Source: Piper betle
Taxonomy: Eukaryota; Streptophyta; Magnoliopsida; Piperales; Piperaceae
NCBI GenBank assembly: GCA_033002965.1
Contig: JAURVB010000026.1
Span: 1 to 64,000, forward strand
Length of the DNA: 64,000 nt
Direction of reading: 5' to 3'
Positions 1 through 12,854 of the stretch are shown here, in pieces. The notes beneath the pieces are model-generated. The model had not been told where the DNA came from, searched no databases, and saw only the letters and a program-made list of their open reading frames with translations. Position 1 is the first letter of the stretch. Each line of letters opens with the position of its first letter. The translations under genes were made by a program, and so were the position numbers.

Positions 1-409
1 AGGGGAAGATTTATGCCTTATCCAAGTGGGAGAATGTGCTATGTATATTTGTTGTCATCAATCAAGGGTGAGTGCTCATAAAGCTATTGTTGATCGGTGG
101 CAAGCTTACTTCATGGGGGAGTATAACATTTAAGCAAATGCTTAATGAGGATCAACCTAAAACCTTGTTATGTGCTGCATATATTGCCACTATAAAAAAG
201 GGAAAAGATTGTTAAGTCTTTGACTTGTTGAACTTGTTAAGCTCGGATTTTGATGATGAAAGATAATTCATGTTGTTTACATGAAATGTGTTCTATGATG
301 TGATTTGGTTGAATTAGAGCAAATTAATTTGTTGATCAATTGTGAATAGATCAATTTGAAATGTTGTAACATTTGGATTCTATTTCAACATGATATGGTG
401 AACATAATA
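1..409. other. Unassigned repeat-like sequence at left edge
   Basis: No gene is recognisable. The stretch near 205-265, with a TTGATGATGA-type motif, resembles motifs in plant copia LTRs, but nothing here has a paired partner. It ends where Ty3/gypsy pol-like sequence becomes readable at about 410, so the junction is probably a deletion or nested-insertion breakpoint. Confidence 0.3.
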
Positions 410-2411
410 GGGATGGGTAGGTTGTCTAAAAACCATGTCATCGTAAAATGCAATAGGAAAAAGATGTATTATAGTTAAAGATGTGATTAGTGGTAAATAA
501 GTCTTGTTTGTGGGTGAAAGAGTAGAGAATCGTCCATTAATCATCTTCTATGACAAGGCAACAAAAGTTTATGTAGAAAGGATCTCAAGGGTTTTTAACA
601 AGTATGTTAGAAATGCCGAAGGAGTCTGAATAGGCCGATCCATCTTCTTTGAGAATTGTGTCAGAATACTTAGATGTCTTTCTAGAAGAATTCTCAGGGT
701 TACCACTAGAAAAGGAATTGGAGTCTTTCCATCGACTTATTATTCGGGACTACTCCTATATCAAAGGAACTCTGTAGAAAGGCATTCAAAATTTTTAGAA
801 AGAACAAATTGCATGCCAAGCTTAATAAATGTGACTTTTGTTTTAAAAAAGCTTTATTCTTTAGTCATATTATCTTCAAAGGTGGCATTGCATTCGACCC
901 ATCTTAGGTGGTAGTAGTTATGAAATAAAATTAGCCAAAGAATATCACTGAAGTCAGAAGCTTCTTAGGACTTGTAGGGAACTATAGTAGATTTATCAAG
1001 GATTTTTTGCCCTAGCAATTCCACTGACTTCTCTGACAAAAAAGATAATAAGTTCACATGGGATGAAGCATGTGAGAAGAGTTTAAGGACACTGAAGCAA
1101 TGCATTACAACTTCCCTAGTCTTACATTGTCTCAAGGAATGGAAGGTTTTATCATCTATATAAACACTTCTAGCCAAGGTTACAGAGTAGTACTAAGTAA
1201 AATGACATAGTAGCCTACGCATCAAGGCAACCAAAAGTGCATGAGAAGAATTACCTTACTCATGAACTAGAGTTAGGAACAATGTTATTTGCACTTAAGG
1301 TGTGGAGACACTACCCATATAGAACTAAATTTGAGGTTGTCGCTAACCATAAGAGCCTCAAAATATCATTACTCTACAAGACTTGAACTTAAGGAAAATA
1401 AGGTATCAAAGTTCATCAAGGACTACAACTTTAGCATAGCCTATCATCAGAAAAAAGCTAATGTTGTAGCTAATGCATTAAAGTAGGAATCCTTAAGCCC
1501 ATATTTTTAGTATGATGATGAATCAGTGAAGATTGATGGAGGATATCATTGAAGTGAATCCAGTGTGTAAGTTGAATTCTCTCATTGAAAATTTTGCAAT
1601 CTCCAATGATTGAGTGACTAAATAAAGGTTCCTCAAGAAACTATTGAAGAGCTACAAGGATTTCTCACTTCTCGTAACTCTATCAAGAAGGGAGGAAATG
1701 AACTGAATTGATATGAAGGTAAACCACTTAACCTTAGTTTGCTTACAATTATGGCTATTAGCATAATATAGGTATGGCTCTATTTAAAGCATTGTATGAT
1801 CGACCTTGCAGGAAACCGTGCATCATGTTTGGAAAGACAATAGAGACCCAATGCTACTTGGACCAAAGATGATTGGGGAGACTATCAAGATATCCGACTT
1901 AATCACAAAGAGGAGGAAAGAGAAACACTACTACTAGAAGTTCTATCCAGACTTGCACTAAACAACCCTAGATTTTGAAGTAGGAGATCATGTTTTCCTT
2001 AAAATATCACCAATTAGAGGAGTGATGAAGTTTGGCAAGTTTAGAAAGTTAATACTTACAAATGTGGAACAATTATAAATCCCCAGAAGAGTGGATGTAG
2101 TAACCTATCAGTTAGTTCTACCACCAACTCTGAAATTAGCAATTGATGTGTTCCACATCTCGATGTTAAGTAAGTACATCCCAGATGCATCATATAAGAT
2201 CAACTTTAGTGAACTGGAAATTTAAGAGGACATATCTTATATTGAGAAGCCTTAAAGATTTTCAAAACTAAAAAGAGGTAGTAAGGACGAAGGCCATCTC
2301 TGTGGTGAACGTTCTCTTGAGGAATTAAGCTCTAGAAGAAGCCACATAAGAGGTAGAAGAGACAAAAGTACCCAAAGTTTTCCTTAGCTAAATTTTGGGG
2401 CGGAATTTCTT
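410..2411 (+). pseudogene. Decayed Ty3/gypsy pol (protease-RT linker, RT end, RNase H, chromodomain tail)
   Basis: Conceptual translation across several frames gives the order of a plant Ty3/gypsy polyprotein. About 410-720 matches the protease-to-RT linker (a GMxxLxxNH-type start, then a VSEYLDVF..LPGLP-like segment). About 800-1000 matches the end of the RT domain (KL.AKLNKCDF and RSFLGL.GNYSRFI). About 1090-1485 matches RNase H, ending in YHQKKANVVANALK. About 1840-2400 matches the integrase C-terminus and chromodomain-like tail (GPKM.GETIK, then VFHISMLSKYIPD). The RT palm with its catalytic aspartates and the whole integrase core are absent. Stops and frameshifts are frequent, so no protein is made. 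The order fits a chromovirus, probably Tekay/Del-like; the clade is an inference. Confidence 0.85.
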
Positions 2412-4936
2412 TAAAGCGGGTAGAATATCATATCTGGTCCTTTTACCAAAATTACTTAGTTTTATTTTCTTTCTCTTAAGTAGGATATATATATATATAT
2501 ATATATATAGAGTGAACTCTTTATTTCCAGCACATAAAAAAAAATTCGTATAAGTTAGTCTAGACATTTCATAGTTACATGTTAATTATATTGAGTTTGA
2601 CTACTTAAGTCCCTTGTTTAACATTCAATCATAAAAGGAGACAAACGGTTAACATAAAACCCCTTGGGAATAGTAGTCAGACAACTAATAATCCTTGGTG
2701 GACAAGTTGCACACGATCATATGTGAACCAAATCCATATCCCTAATAGTGAGTTCAACTAATTTTTTAGTCTAATGTGTAGGCTGAAAACACTTATGTAT
2801 ACGATCAGGTAATTTATGTGAAAGTCTAGCATTAATTGTTGTCCAACAGTTGGGTTTTGCCCTAGGGTGAGAGTCGGTCATTGGAAGTAGATAGGTTTGT
2901 GCACTTAGGTGTCTGTATAGGAGGACTAGGGGTAATTTAGTCTTTTGAGATTATAAAAAGGTTGTCCTTGAGTATATAAAAGGCCTTGAGTATATAAAAG
3001 GACAAGGGTGGACTAATTGCTTATTTGTAGCTTTCCAACCCTAGCCACCCCTCTCTCTAGCTACTCTCTCTAGTTTCTCTCTTTGCCCTCTTCCTTCTTC
3101 TTTGGAGATCATGTGAGCACGCTAGTGTGGAGTACTAGGCATATTCATCATAAAAGAGGTTAGTAATCTCAATTAAAATGAGTAAATCATGAAGATTCAT
3201 GTATCATGATCATATTCCATGTTTCTATTTGATATTCTATATTATCTACATGTTGTTTTCCATGTTCCATACTTATACAATTTGTCAAATCAATGTTTAA
3301 GATGTTAATTCGTGTTTAGACTTGCTCTAAATAAGTTTTACAAGTAGTTTTTATGATCTAACAATGATTCATGCTTGAATTATTAAGAAATATCAAGTTT
3401 AGAACAAGAACATTTCTTCTTTGCAAGTTTTTCACTAAATAAAGTCATGAAAAATGGGGTAAATCATAATGGATTAAAAACCTACTATAACTCATGTTTT
3501 TGTGCTTAGAAAGCTTGAAAACCCAACTCTGTTTCACTCAAATCGGATAAGAATCAAATGAGATACAAGAAAAACAATCTAGGGCTTCACCACATTGTCA
3601 CGACACTGAGTACCAGTACTGTAGTGCTGATAAAAACAATGATGAGGGCTTGGCTGAGTGCCGCGGCACCCAAAACTGGGGTGCCAAGCACTGCTGCAGC
3701 AGAACCCTCATTTTTGCTTTTATGTGCAACTATCTTAAAATAGTTATAACTTTGGTTGTAGAATATAAATTTAAGCAATTATTTTTGCATGTTGACCATC
3801 ACGATATTTAGTTTCTACATGGAAAAGTTTATGATTTTTCATTAAATATCACGGGAGTTATTAATTTTGGAAGTCTGGGAACAAGTTCATAAACTGCATA
3901 GATATTAGGTTGTATATATGCTTTGCTTATGATTAGCTGATCATTATATGATGGTATTATGATGTTGAATGATGTAATATATATAATTTGAGCGTTGTTA
4001 TATGTTATTTGAATCATCATCATGCATGTCATGTCATAGCACGCAAATTCGGATAACTTATTAAGGCACAACCCTAAGGATCAAAAGGCCAATAACTAGT
4101 TTTATTTTTGTAGCCAAGTCAACCTAAGTTGATCAAAGGACTTAAACAATTTTTAACTAGTTTCCTAACATCAGAAGGAGTCAACTCTCTAGAGGTCACA
4201 TATGCAAATGACTTAGTTGATTTTTCAGTTATTTACGAAGACTAACTAGTTAATTGAAAGGGTATTTAACTTAGTCAATTTTTCAGTAAATTTACTTTAT
4301 ATAGTATTTTGGTTTTCTAGAAACCTTAGTTTGAAAATACTAGACAAGCTAGCTAGTCACAAGGGAACTAAGTGTCAAGGATAGATAACCAAGTTAAATA
4401 AATTATTTTATTTATATTAATCAAAAGTCTATACATGTTTATGTTAATGATTAATGTTCCTTTAAGTTATTCCTGATTGATGATTAATCGAGTTTTATTG
4501 TGTTTAATCGATTGAGAATAGCCATATATTCATAGTTTTTATTTACTACATATATAAATAGTGGACTCGGTACTTTTTGAGAAGCTGAGCCGACATGTTT
4601 GTATGTACGTATGTACTCGAACATAGGAGTGACAGGATGGAGAATCTCAATATTTGTTCTAATTTTTATATTATTATTTGCTGATCTAATATATTTTATC
4701 TAGTGGACCTTTGCTAAGATTGGTATTATATTAGTGGTATATTTTATAAATATAAAGACTTACGTATTAGTGACTATGTTGGAGTGATCAATCAACTTAT
4801 GAGTGCTTGTTTGTATTGTGATGTATGTTATAATTCTTGGATTATGTCTTTAAATATGCTATGCATGCCTGTTTAGGAGATGAAGCATGTAACAACCTTA
4901 ATAGGATTTACACATGTTAGAATTGAAGTCATTACA
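2412..4936 (+). mobile_element. 3' LTR of the decayed Ty3/gypsy element (with polypurine tract)
   Basis: Downstream of the pol tail is a degraded purine tract (about 2410-2423, TTTAAAGCGGG) like that before chromovirus 3' LTRs. The LTR start is eroded near 2426 and the end is placed at GTCATTACA (4936). A TATA-like TATAAAAAGG near 2952 and a CT-rich leader at 3040-3110 suggest the promoter and transcript start. The part around 3490-3700 matches, in opposite orientation, the nested LTR at 13653-16853, so the two are related families. No 5' LTR is in the window. Boundaries are good to a few tens of bases. Confidence 0.65.
2485..2509. repeat. (AT)n microsatellite
   Basis: About 12 uninterrupted AT dinucleotides lie near the start of the LTR. 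Confidence 0.9.
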
Positions 4937-6299
4937 ATTATAAATATACCATGGAAAGCCAAAGGATTAAGATTGGATCATTTTACATGAAGAGGCCAAT
5001 GAATCAAAGTTCAAGATATTCATGAAATAAACAGAGAAAGGCTTCAAGATTACAAGAGGAAAAAACTTGAAGATGAAGGAGCTTGATGATTATATGGTTT
5101 TGATTTAGTGAACCAAACCATGTCTACTCAACCATAGGGAAGCCTCTTGTAGGCCAAGGATTGCCTTTAGTTGTCTTGGTCAATGTTGGTGCCTATGAAA
5201 GATCCTCACTTATAAACGGTGAAACTATCTTCCCAGAAGGTGTTTGGTTATGAAAACTTCCCAAATGATAGAAGACATCAAGATCTATCCAACACTTCAA
5301 GAATCACTCAAATCAGATTTTTCTACAAGGAGTTATGACTTTCTAAAGTTTGGACAAACTTCAGTTTAGTAGGCACTTCAGTAGCCTAACTCAGCAACAA
5401 CATCCCAATTTGCAAAATTCATCTTTCTCAGGTTACTTGGTGTTTTAAGCTGAAATTTGAAGGGATAATAGTAGAATATTAAATAGTTTACTTAGAAAAA
5501 AGAATCACTTAATATGTAGCTCTAAAAATCAAGATATGAGCTTCCAAATTCAAACCAAAAACTAGTGTTTGAAACACCATTGGTCAATCGTTTATCAATA
5601 AAAACATTAACCAAACTCTGACCGACTGCGCAAAAAACTAGACAATAAAAAGACAAAACTTAAAATTTGAAAGGCACAATCACTAGTTTTCCTTCATAAG
5701 AGGTTCTTGGTTGTAAATAAGGCCTCAAGGGAGTGTTTTGACCCACCTTAGATTGTTGAATGAACCACTAGTATTTTTTTGTCTGAATTAGGATGCTCAA
5801 GCTTATGTATGGATTGGTTTAATTTTTAACTTGAATTCTTAGGTGGTTCATGTGCAATCCAATGAGAGCATTGTTTATGAGGAATTGCTCAAGTTGTTGA
5901 GCTTGTATGTAAACTCTCAAGGTAATGGGAGTGTATGTGAGCCTAGACCTTTGAGGAATAGGTGCTAGGAAGAGGAGACTCTCTTGGCTAATGGTGTGAG
6001 CATGTGAAGGGAGAGTAGCTTCAAGGTGGCGGTGGTTCCAAGGGTGTTTAGAACTTAAAACAAGACTCCTTGGCACTTGGGAGGTGCTTGAGTGGGAGGT
6101 TTATAGTTGACAAAGGGTTTTGGCACATAGCAATTGAGAAGGAAGGCTTGTTTGAGGCTCCTAGGGTATTGGAGTGCAAGATTTCTTAGCGCATGTGGGT
6201 CCTTGAAGGAGGGCTTGTGAGTGCAATATTCCTTGGCACTTGATGCTTGTAAAGAAGGTCTTGTTGTAACTTGTAACTTGTACAAGTTGGTTGCCTTAG
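4937..6299. other. Copia-LTR-like repeat sequence, no gene
   Basis: The first ~70 bases (AAATATACCATGGAAAGCC...) match 12618-12690, so the gypsy LTR ends inside an older repeat that also occurs near 12.6 kb. The block about 5860-6190 has CTCAAG/GGAG-rich text like that seen in reverse orientation around 44500-44700. No continuous reading frame of a known family is visible. It is best read as LTR or untranslated sequence of a decayed copia-type element. Confidence 0.4.
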
Positions 6300-6702
6300 T
6301 GAAGCTACGAAGACCTACACAACCGAAGGACTTACTTAAGAAGGTGATTTTGGAGGAGGCCATAGAGCAAAGAGTGGCATCAATGGAAAATGATGTCACC
6401 TCACTCCAAGACGAAGAGTGGATCAATACAAGTTTAAATGAGGATTTAGCAAGGTGAAAAAATGAACACACCAAGATTCACAAGGAAAAGGTGGACTTAG
6501 TCAAGAGTGTGGACCAATTCCTATAAGCTCCTCAATTGGCTACATCAACAAAAGGATTCCTCTCATAAGAGAAGGCCATTTGCACAACCATCTACCTCTA
6601 TATCTCTATCTTGTAATACATGTGGAAAATAAGGACATATCTCTATCATGTGTAGTGTAAAGGAGGCTATTGCAATTAGTGCATGTAGATGGGTGCCTAA
6701 GA
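6300..6702 (+). pseudogene. Copia-type GAG remnant with CCHC zinc knuckle
   Basis: A lysine- and glutamate-rich coiled-coil-like stretch (about 6330-6460, ILEEAIEQRVASMENDV) is followed after stops by a zinc knuckle at about 6615-6656. The knuckle reads CNTCGK*GHISIMC: CX2CX4HX4C spacing with one stop inside. It is followed by RWVPKM, like the WVPK segment that follows the knuckle in many plant copia polyproteins. Several in-frame stops make this a fossil. Sequence is cut at 6703 by the terminal TGTAACACC of a minus-strand LTR, which suggests that LTR inserted into the gag region. Spacing and the downstream WVPK support gag; the exact lineage is unknown. Confidence 0.55.
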
Positions 6703-9700
6703 TGTAACACCTCAATTCAGCTCGCAGCGCAAACCAAATCAAAGTTTTATATCCTAGACTACTACTCTTGCACAATTAAAATACAAAGCTGACCCATAAG
6801 ACAGACCTAACCAGTCGAGGTGTTAAAATACGGAAGGTTCAAGGGAAACTAATGCAAATACAAAACACACATGATCACACCAAAAATGCTTAGACTCGTA
6901 GGGTTGGGCTCAAGCAAATAGGACATCCTAAATGAATCCAAATTATAAAGTAGACTTCAAATCCTTGAAAAATTTGGCAAAGTCTTCCCTGTAACTAAGA
7001 TGCGGGAAAAATTTTGACAACCCTATATATATATTCACCATTTATAAAAATAGACATAACACATTCACATTTTTTACAATTCACACACAGAAACATTCTA
7101 GAGGTGGTTCACCTCGTTCACATCACATCACAGATCATTTACAACACAAATTTATACACTTCAGGTTGTTGGTTTGTCTGGTCTTCACATGAGCCCTTCA
7201 ACATAAAAAACAAAGCCCAGGAGCTCCTCCACCCATGTTCCTTCTTCACTCTAGGCACTTGCACAATAACATGGTTCAACATACCTGGGATTTATTTAAC
7301 CTTTAGTTCCAAAACTCCAAGGCTTGGAGATTTCCTATATGAAATAGTTAGACTTGTGTGCCCCAGAGCATACCACCTACAAAATAGCTCAAATACGTGG
7401 TAATGATAATCACTTCAATCATTTCACACAAGACAATCTAGCTGGTCCTTTAAAAATACCCAAAGGCTCTTGTACATGAATTCAAGGTGGCTCACTAGCC
7501 CAAAATATTATTCTCATTGTGTGGCTCACTAGCCTCATAGGAATAATCATATTGGCTCACTAACCCCCACATAGTATTTATATTACACGGCCCACAGCTC
7601 TCACATCAACATGAGCAAGCCACACACACAATAACCAAGTCAACCATCCCAATGACTCATTCTTGATCCTTGCATCCCTCTAACTGAACCTGCAATATCA
7701 AGCTATATAGAAAGCATATGCCAATAATCAAAGATTACCAGTCTAGAAATAACTATGAAAAAATATTTCCAAACTAGCAAATGACTCATAATCCACTAAA
7801 AACTTAAACATAAAACAAAAACTTCACACCTCCACATCATCAATGAATATGGCTAATAAGGCCTAATCATAATTATTGAGATATCCATGCACACAAATAG
7901 GGATTCCCGAACAGTAGCTTGTCGATACTACTCATGAGCCGAAAGCCTGTCGACAACAACATGCTTGTGGCCAATAGGGCCTAAGTTGATCACTAAATTG
8001 CATGGTCCGGACACATTCAATGGAGAGCATGCTTATGCTAATTAAACACTAGTAGCAATACTATATTTGATAATCATAATCAAAATCATAATTATAATCA
8101 TAATAAATATTTATCGTCAAACCGAGTACCACATGTGGGTACCAACCGGGCTCCTCGGTAAGCGTCATGCTTCCATCCATCACACTGCATAAAAAATCTA
8201 AAAATCATATAATATGTATAAGGCCTAGGAAAGGCTAATAAATACCGCTAAAGTGACTTTTGGGTTGGATTTCACTTTCAAAAACTCATTAAGGAATCTC
8301 ACTTTAAGTTTTCTTAAACTAAAAAACCAATAAGATGGCCCGTAAGTAGTGGGATCCAATAAAATGCCTTTAACTACGTCCTACAATGCAAAATAAAACA
8401 GCGATAGTGGCAAGCATCAAATCAAGTAGAGAGGAGTCCTAATAGGCATGTCATTGAAGCTCTATGTCCCAACTTAGCGTGCTTGACTCCACAAGCCCTA
8501 GCAAATGCTCGTCAACCCTGAATGATACGTGCTTGCAATGACATGCAACAATTGTTGATGCAACATATGACATGGCATGCAAGGCCAAAATTACACACAC
8601 CACATCTCACAGCAATGACATCACATTCACATATTGAGTGTATCATAGTTACTAAGTGAGAATCTATAAAATAAAACAGATACTGCAGGAATATCTCTGT
8701 CCATTAAAAAAAATTTGGAATCAAGCCAAGCACTATAAATCTAACAAGAGATATCGAAATGCACGAAACATTCAATGTAATGTATCTGAGATACCCACCA
8801 CTCTAATCAAGAATAAGATCTAGATAAAATTATGGAAAGTAACTTAAGATTTTGGGTTAATTATTTGAACTTAACCCCGAAGGGAATTTCATCTTCACAA
8901 CTTCAATCTGAAGAACTTGAAAGATCTCAAGTCACACCCAACCGTGGCCGTGAATCAATGACTGTCATTATTAAAATAATCTTATATCGCTTAGTAAATT
9001 AAGATAATTAAGTAAATTATTACTTAACTTAGGATTTCCACATCTTGATCAATTCACAACCAAATATGAGTTAAAATATTATGATTTTAACTATTTCATC
9101 AACTACTTAACTTGGCATACAAAACAAGATTACTCAGACGCAATAAAAAATTTTAAAATTTTAATCTTTTTGTAATTCTAACCATTATTGAAAGATTTAG
9201 TTGATAGATTTTATAAATTTAGTTCAATATGATTATTTTATTATATTTAAGACCCGAAATCACAACAAACAATAAAAATCATATTTTTATCACAAAATGA
9301 ACATGGAAAATAGGAGATCTACATGATATGATAATGATCTACTTATCTACATGCCTAATTAGGGATATATACATGCAAACAATAGGGTTGTGCACAAAAG
9401 CGGAAAAAATGTGGGAGACAATGTGTACCTTATGAGGAAAAGAGGAGGAAGAAGGAAGGAGAGGGGAAGGGGAGAAGAAAGGAGGGCGAGGAGAGGCTGA
9501 CGGGGCTGGATGGTGGCCAGGAGGTGAAGGCAGCAGTAGAAAGGGCAAAGAAGTGGAGGAAAATGGGAGAAAAGGGGCGGTGGCCATGGTTTTCACCCAT
9601 GATACTAAGCACAAACACTTGCCCTGTGTATGTGGCATAGAACTACAACTCTGGCACCTTAGCGCACTAGCGCCAAAAGCCAAAATTAGGCTTGAAAAGA

Positions 9701-9797
9701 GAAAATGAGAAGGCAAAGAAAGAAGAAGGTGGTAAAGGCTCAAGGTAGCTTCTTTGGCTCAACTAAGGCTTAGAAATATACCCGAGTGCATGTGACA
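6703..9797 (-). mobile_element. Minus-strand Ty3/gypsy-type LTR (probable solo or truncated)
   Basis: The plus strand begins TGTAACACCTC, the reverse of a GAGGTGTTACA LTR end shared in style with the LTRs at 44941 and 53038. Read on the minus strand, a CT-rich leader (about 9760-9420) lies downstream of a TATA-like motif near 9770, as in plant gypsy LTRs. No coding domain occurs inside. The other end is uncertain: TGTCACATGC at about 9797 is one candidate, but flanking pentamers do not match, and U3 could extend to about 10450. The apparent open frames between 9339 and 9743 are proline- and serine-rich translations of this leader. Confidence 0.5.
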
Positions 9798-10457
9798 TGA
9801 CTCTAAACCTAACATGACACAAACAGGAAGCACACACAAAATATAAGCAAACACGACGCTAATCTACACAGCATAACCGAAACAACTCAAACACCGACTT
9901 AGCAATTGAGGCCGTTGGGAGAGCTCAACCATGGACACACCAAATGCCCAAGCCTACAACAATACACAAAGATCTTCCTAGCACCAAACTGATTAAACCA
10001 AACCAACCATATGCTTCTTGGATCCCCATATAAAACACAAGGCCAATGGCCAGGTTTAAATAAGTAGAAGATGGACAAAGCAAAAATGGAACATTCAACA
10101 TATCCAAGAGTTACTGTCTTTAAAAGGCTAAAAGGAATAACTATCACCAAAGACCAAGACAAAGGTTTGAAAAGCTGCAAGGTGCAAAAGGAAATCAAGA
10201 CCAAGGATGTCAAATGAAAAATACCAAAGGCTTCATGCTTCCTATCAATTGGTAAAACTCCTCTAAAAACCTTTTGTGCTTGCAATTCAAATTTCAATTT
10301 TGATCCCTTTACCCCTTCATATTTAATTTGGTATTTAATAATGATTTTGAAAAAAAAGGAACATAATATAAAATCAATCATCAAGTATGTGTTAAATTGG
10401 TCTGTCAAAACCATTAATAAAATTTATTTGATTACTGATAGTTTTCTTACATATATA
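9798..10457. other. Unassigned sequence between gypsy LTR and TRIM
   Basis: A 171-codon open frame on the minus strand (9899-10414) resembles no family I know, has no conserved motif and starts from no convincing context. The stretch may be the U3 part of the LTR to its left. The TRIM is inserted at its right end. Confidence 0.3.
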
Positions 10458-10672
10458 TGTTGGGTTTGTCCCACATCGGTCGTAGAGGTTGTTGGTAACT
10501 TGTATATAGGCTAATGGGAAATCCATATTCCTTAAGCTAGCTTTTGGTAGCTGGCTTTTGGATTAAGAGAGGCTCATGACACCTATTGCGAGTTTCCTTT
10601 GGTTGTTTAAAGTCCCTTTTGGGGGCCCAAAAGGCCCAACAATAGTTTTGGAGCTTTGGTGGGGGCCCAACA
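10458..10672 (+). repeat. TRIM 5' LTR
   Basis: A 215-bp terminal repeat running TGTTGGG to CCCAACA, with the primer-binding site beginning at 10675. Confidence 0.8.
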
Positions 10673-10674
10673 AG

Positions 10675-10690
10675 TGATATTAGAGTCAAG
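10675..10690 (+). other. TRIM primer-binding site
   Basis: TGATATTAGAGTCAAG differs at two or three positions from TGGTATCAGAGCCAAG, the common plant initiator-Met primer site. It starts two bases after the LTR end. Confidence 0.75.
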
Positions 10691-10846
10691 TTCAAGTCGA
10701 GTTTGCCTACGCCAATTGTTGTTATTTCCTTTATGGGTTCTACCTAATGATTTGAAGAGGAGTTTGCCAGGTGGGTGCCGTTTGATTTAAGGGGAGTGTG
10801 TCAGACGATGATGGTTTTGGGCCATGCCCGATGCGTTAAGGGGAAT

Positions 10847-11060
10847 TGTTGGGTTTGTCTCACATCGGTCATAGAGGTTGTTGGTGACTTGTATATAGGT
10901 TTATGGGAAAATCTTATTCCTTGAGCTAGCTTTTGGATTAAGAGAGAGAAGCCTGTGACACCTATTGCGAATTTCCTTTGGTTGTTTAAAGTCCTTTTTG
11001 GAGGCCTGAAGAGCCCAACAGTAGTTTGAAAGCTTGGGTGGGGGCCCAAAGGGCCCAAAA
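10847..11060 (+). repeat. TRIM 3' LTR
   Basis: The second terminal repeat is about 85-90% identical by eye to 10458-10672 and is preceded by the purine tract AAGGGGAAT. It lacks a short block around the TAGCTGGC segment and has a decayed end (GGGCCCAAAA instead of CCCAACA). Confidence 0.8.
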
Positions 11061-12759
11061 ATATGTAGGTGTCTCCTTAGTTATGGTCAGTGTTGGCGGA
11101 AGGATTTAGTGGCTCATGGCGATGAAACTGGATGTTAGTCATTGAGCCATTGTGTAAGGTCAAGTATTTTAAGAAATGTGATTTGACTCTAATGTGATAA
11201 TTTACCTAATGTGGAATTCAATAAGCCTAAGTATTAGCTCATATGTTGTTAGTGTGGTGTGTATTGTATTTATTCAATTTTGGTTTAACTAACCTCCCAT
11301 GCAAGATAGTTAACTTTGGGTCATTTACTAACAATTTTCTACAGGTTTTGCTTAAGCCCCCTGAGTCTCGGAACTGATGATGGAGCACCCAAGGTACGGT
11401 AAATTTATTGATTACAGTTGTGAGCATGTGTTGAAGTACATGGATTGGAAGAGCTTACTGGTCATGTCGTGTGAAAATCTTCAGGAAGACTAAGATTTCC
11501 TAGTACTTGAAAAATATCCTGTGTTAGCAATTATTTGTAATGCATGTGTGGGATACATGGAATGGGTAATTATGAGCACTGTGACTCTATTGCAAGGTGC
11601 CTAGCATCACGTAATAAGCTATCAGACTAAAAGGTTGAATGAGGAGTGTTTTATTGAAACCTAACTAACTGAGCTCTTTTACTTGATTTTTGATGATAAT
11701 ATGTAAATAAGGTAAAGTTTTAGAAGGTACTTTTGATTTGCAAATATTTATCCCAAATACTTTAATAATCTACATAATGATGTTTGAATTTGGGACAACT
11801 TAAAGTTCTACTAATATTTTGGTTTCCCCATGATCAGTTGGTGTTTGGTTACCAAACGAATTGGAAATTTGGTATTTTCAACTGTAGCCGAAGACCCCCA
11901 CAATTGCCAATTGACATTACCCTCCTATCACCAACACCACCTCTACCGAGCCACGTAGAAGAGGTTTCACACCTATCTTGGTTTGATATGTGTATTTCTC
12001 CACCAACATTATGTATCATTTCACCTTGTATTTTTATTTTCTTTTCAAGATAATTAAGGGAGCGAATAATAATTGGTGTGCTTATATTGCCGCCTTATGG
12101 CACCTATGAAGGGGGAGTGCATATATTTGTAGGGGGAGAGCATGAGAGCTTTGATTATCTCACTTTTATACTTTGTAAAAGCTAAAGTATAGTGAAAAAT
12201 CTAACTCTCCTAACCGAGGCTAATCTTTCATTTAAGTTATTAGGATGCATTGCGTGACATATCATTCATCTCACTTCAAACCAATCATTGATTTTCAAAA
12301 TGACTTGGCTATTGGTATGCGTCCAAGCCAAGAGTTCCACACTTGTTTATTGGCTTTCTCCAAGTATTGGTGGATTTATATGGAGCAAGGACATCCTTTG
12401 GGGAGCTCAACGACTTGAAGAGTTGAAAGTTTCTACAAGAAGAGCTCATGAGTGGAATGCTACGGATTTGAAGATTGGCACAAGCACTTTGAGAGTTGTC
12501 ATCATCAAAAAGAAGAAGAATGATGAAGCCTAAGGTTTTGAAGATAACAATCATAAAAAATAGGGAAATTGTTGAGCCTAAGTTTTGATGATTATCATCT
12601 AAAACTCTCAAAGTGTTACAAATATACCATGAAAAGCCCAAGGACTAAGATTAGATCATATCACATGAAGAGGGTCAAAGAATCAAAGAGAAGGCAAATT
12701 GTAGTTTTTGTTCTAAACAATTTCTTACTCATCAAACAATCACATCGACACACCTCGTG
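11061..12759 (+). other. Copia-type retrotransposon 3'-region debris
   Basis: No intact gene. Around 12108-12140 are two purine-rich tracts (GAAGGGGGAGTGC and AGGGGGAGAGCATGAG) of the kind found near the 3' end of plant copia elements. The part from 12567, with GTTGAGCCTAAGTTTTGATGATTATC, looks like a copia LTR start, and 12618-12690 recurs at 4937-5005. Small open frames at 11784-12053 and 12288-12641 show no family motif. Confidence 0.4.
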
Positions 12760-12836
12760 TATGTGATCTTCTCCACCGCTACTCCATAGGGGTAGCGGAT
12801 TATCAAGAAGTATGTGATCTTCTCCACCGCTACTCC
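12760..12836. repeat. 26-bp direct repeat, 51-bp period, with small hairpin
   Basis: TATGTGATCTTCTCCACCGC begins at 12760 and again at 12811. The first copy runs into CCGCTACTCC-ATA-GGGGTAGCGG, a near-perfect 10-bp stem with a 3-base loop. It lies directly left of the 5' LTR at 12855. Confidence 0.75.
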
Positions 12837-12854
12837 TGAGCCTCTCGTCCGCAA

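Larger units (their letters stand above)
10458..11060 (+). mobile_element. Complete TRIM (terminal-repeat retrotransposon in miniature)
   Basis: The element is about 600 bp. Two direct terminal repeats start TGTTGGGTTTGTCCCACATCGG-like and end in GGGGGCCCAACA or its decayed form. Two bases after the first repeat is TGATATTAGAGTCAAG (10675), a slightly mutated initiator-Met tRNA primer site. A purine tract AAGGGGAAT (about 10839-10846) precedes the second repeat. The ~175-bp interior has no coding capacity. Flanks read ATATA and ATATG, a plausible 5-bp target duplication with one mismatch. Such elements depend on enzymes of other LTR elements. Partial relatives lie at 48355-48620 and 49530-49679. 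Confidence 0.85.

Noticed and set aside
6221..6457. Stand-alone 78-codon host protein
   Set aside because: The downstream zinc knuckle and WVPK segment place it in a retrotransposon gag remnant.
9339..9743. 134-codon minus-strand open frame
   Set aside because: It is a proline- and serine-rich translation of the CT-rich LTR leader; no domain, and it lies inside a repeat.
9899..10414. 171-codon minus-strand open frame, the second longest in the window
   Set aside because: No recognisable motif or family; low-complexity hydrophobic text next to LTR sequence. Kept as unassigned DNA.
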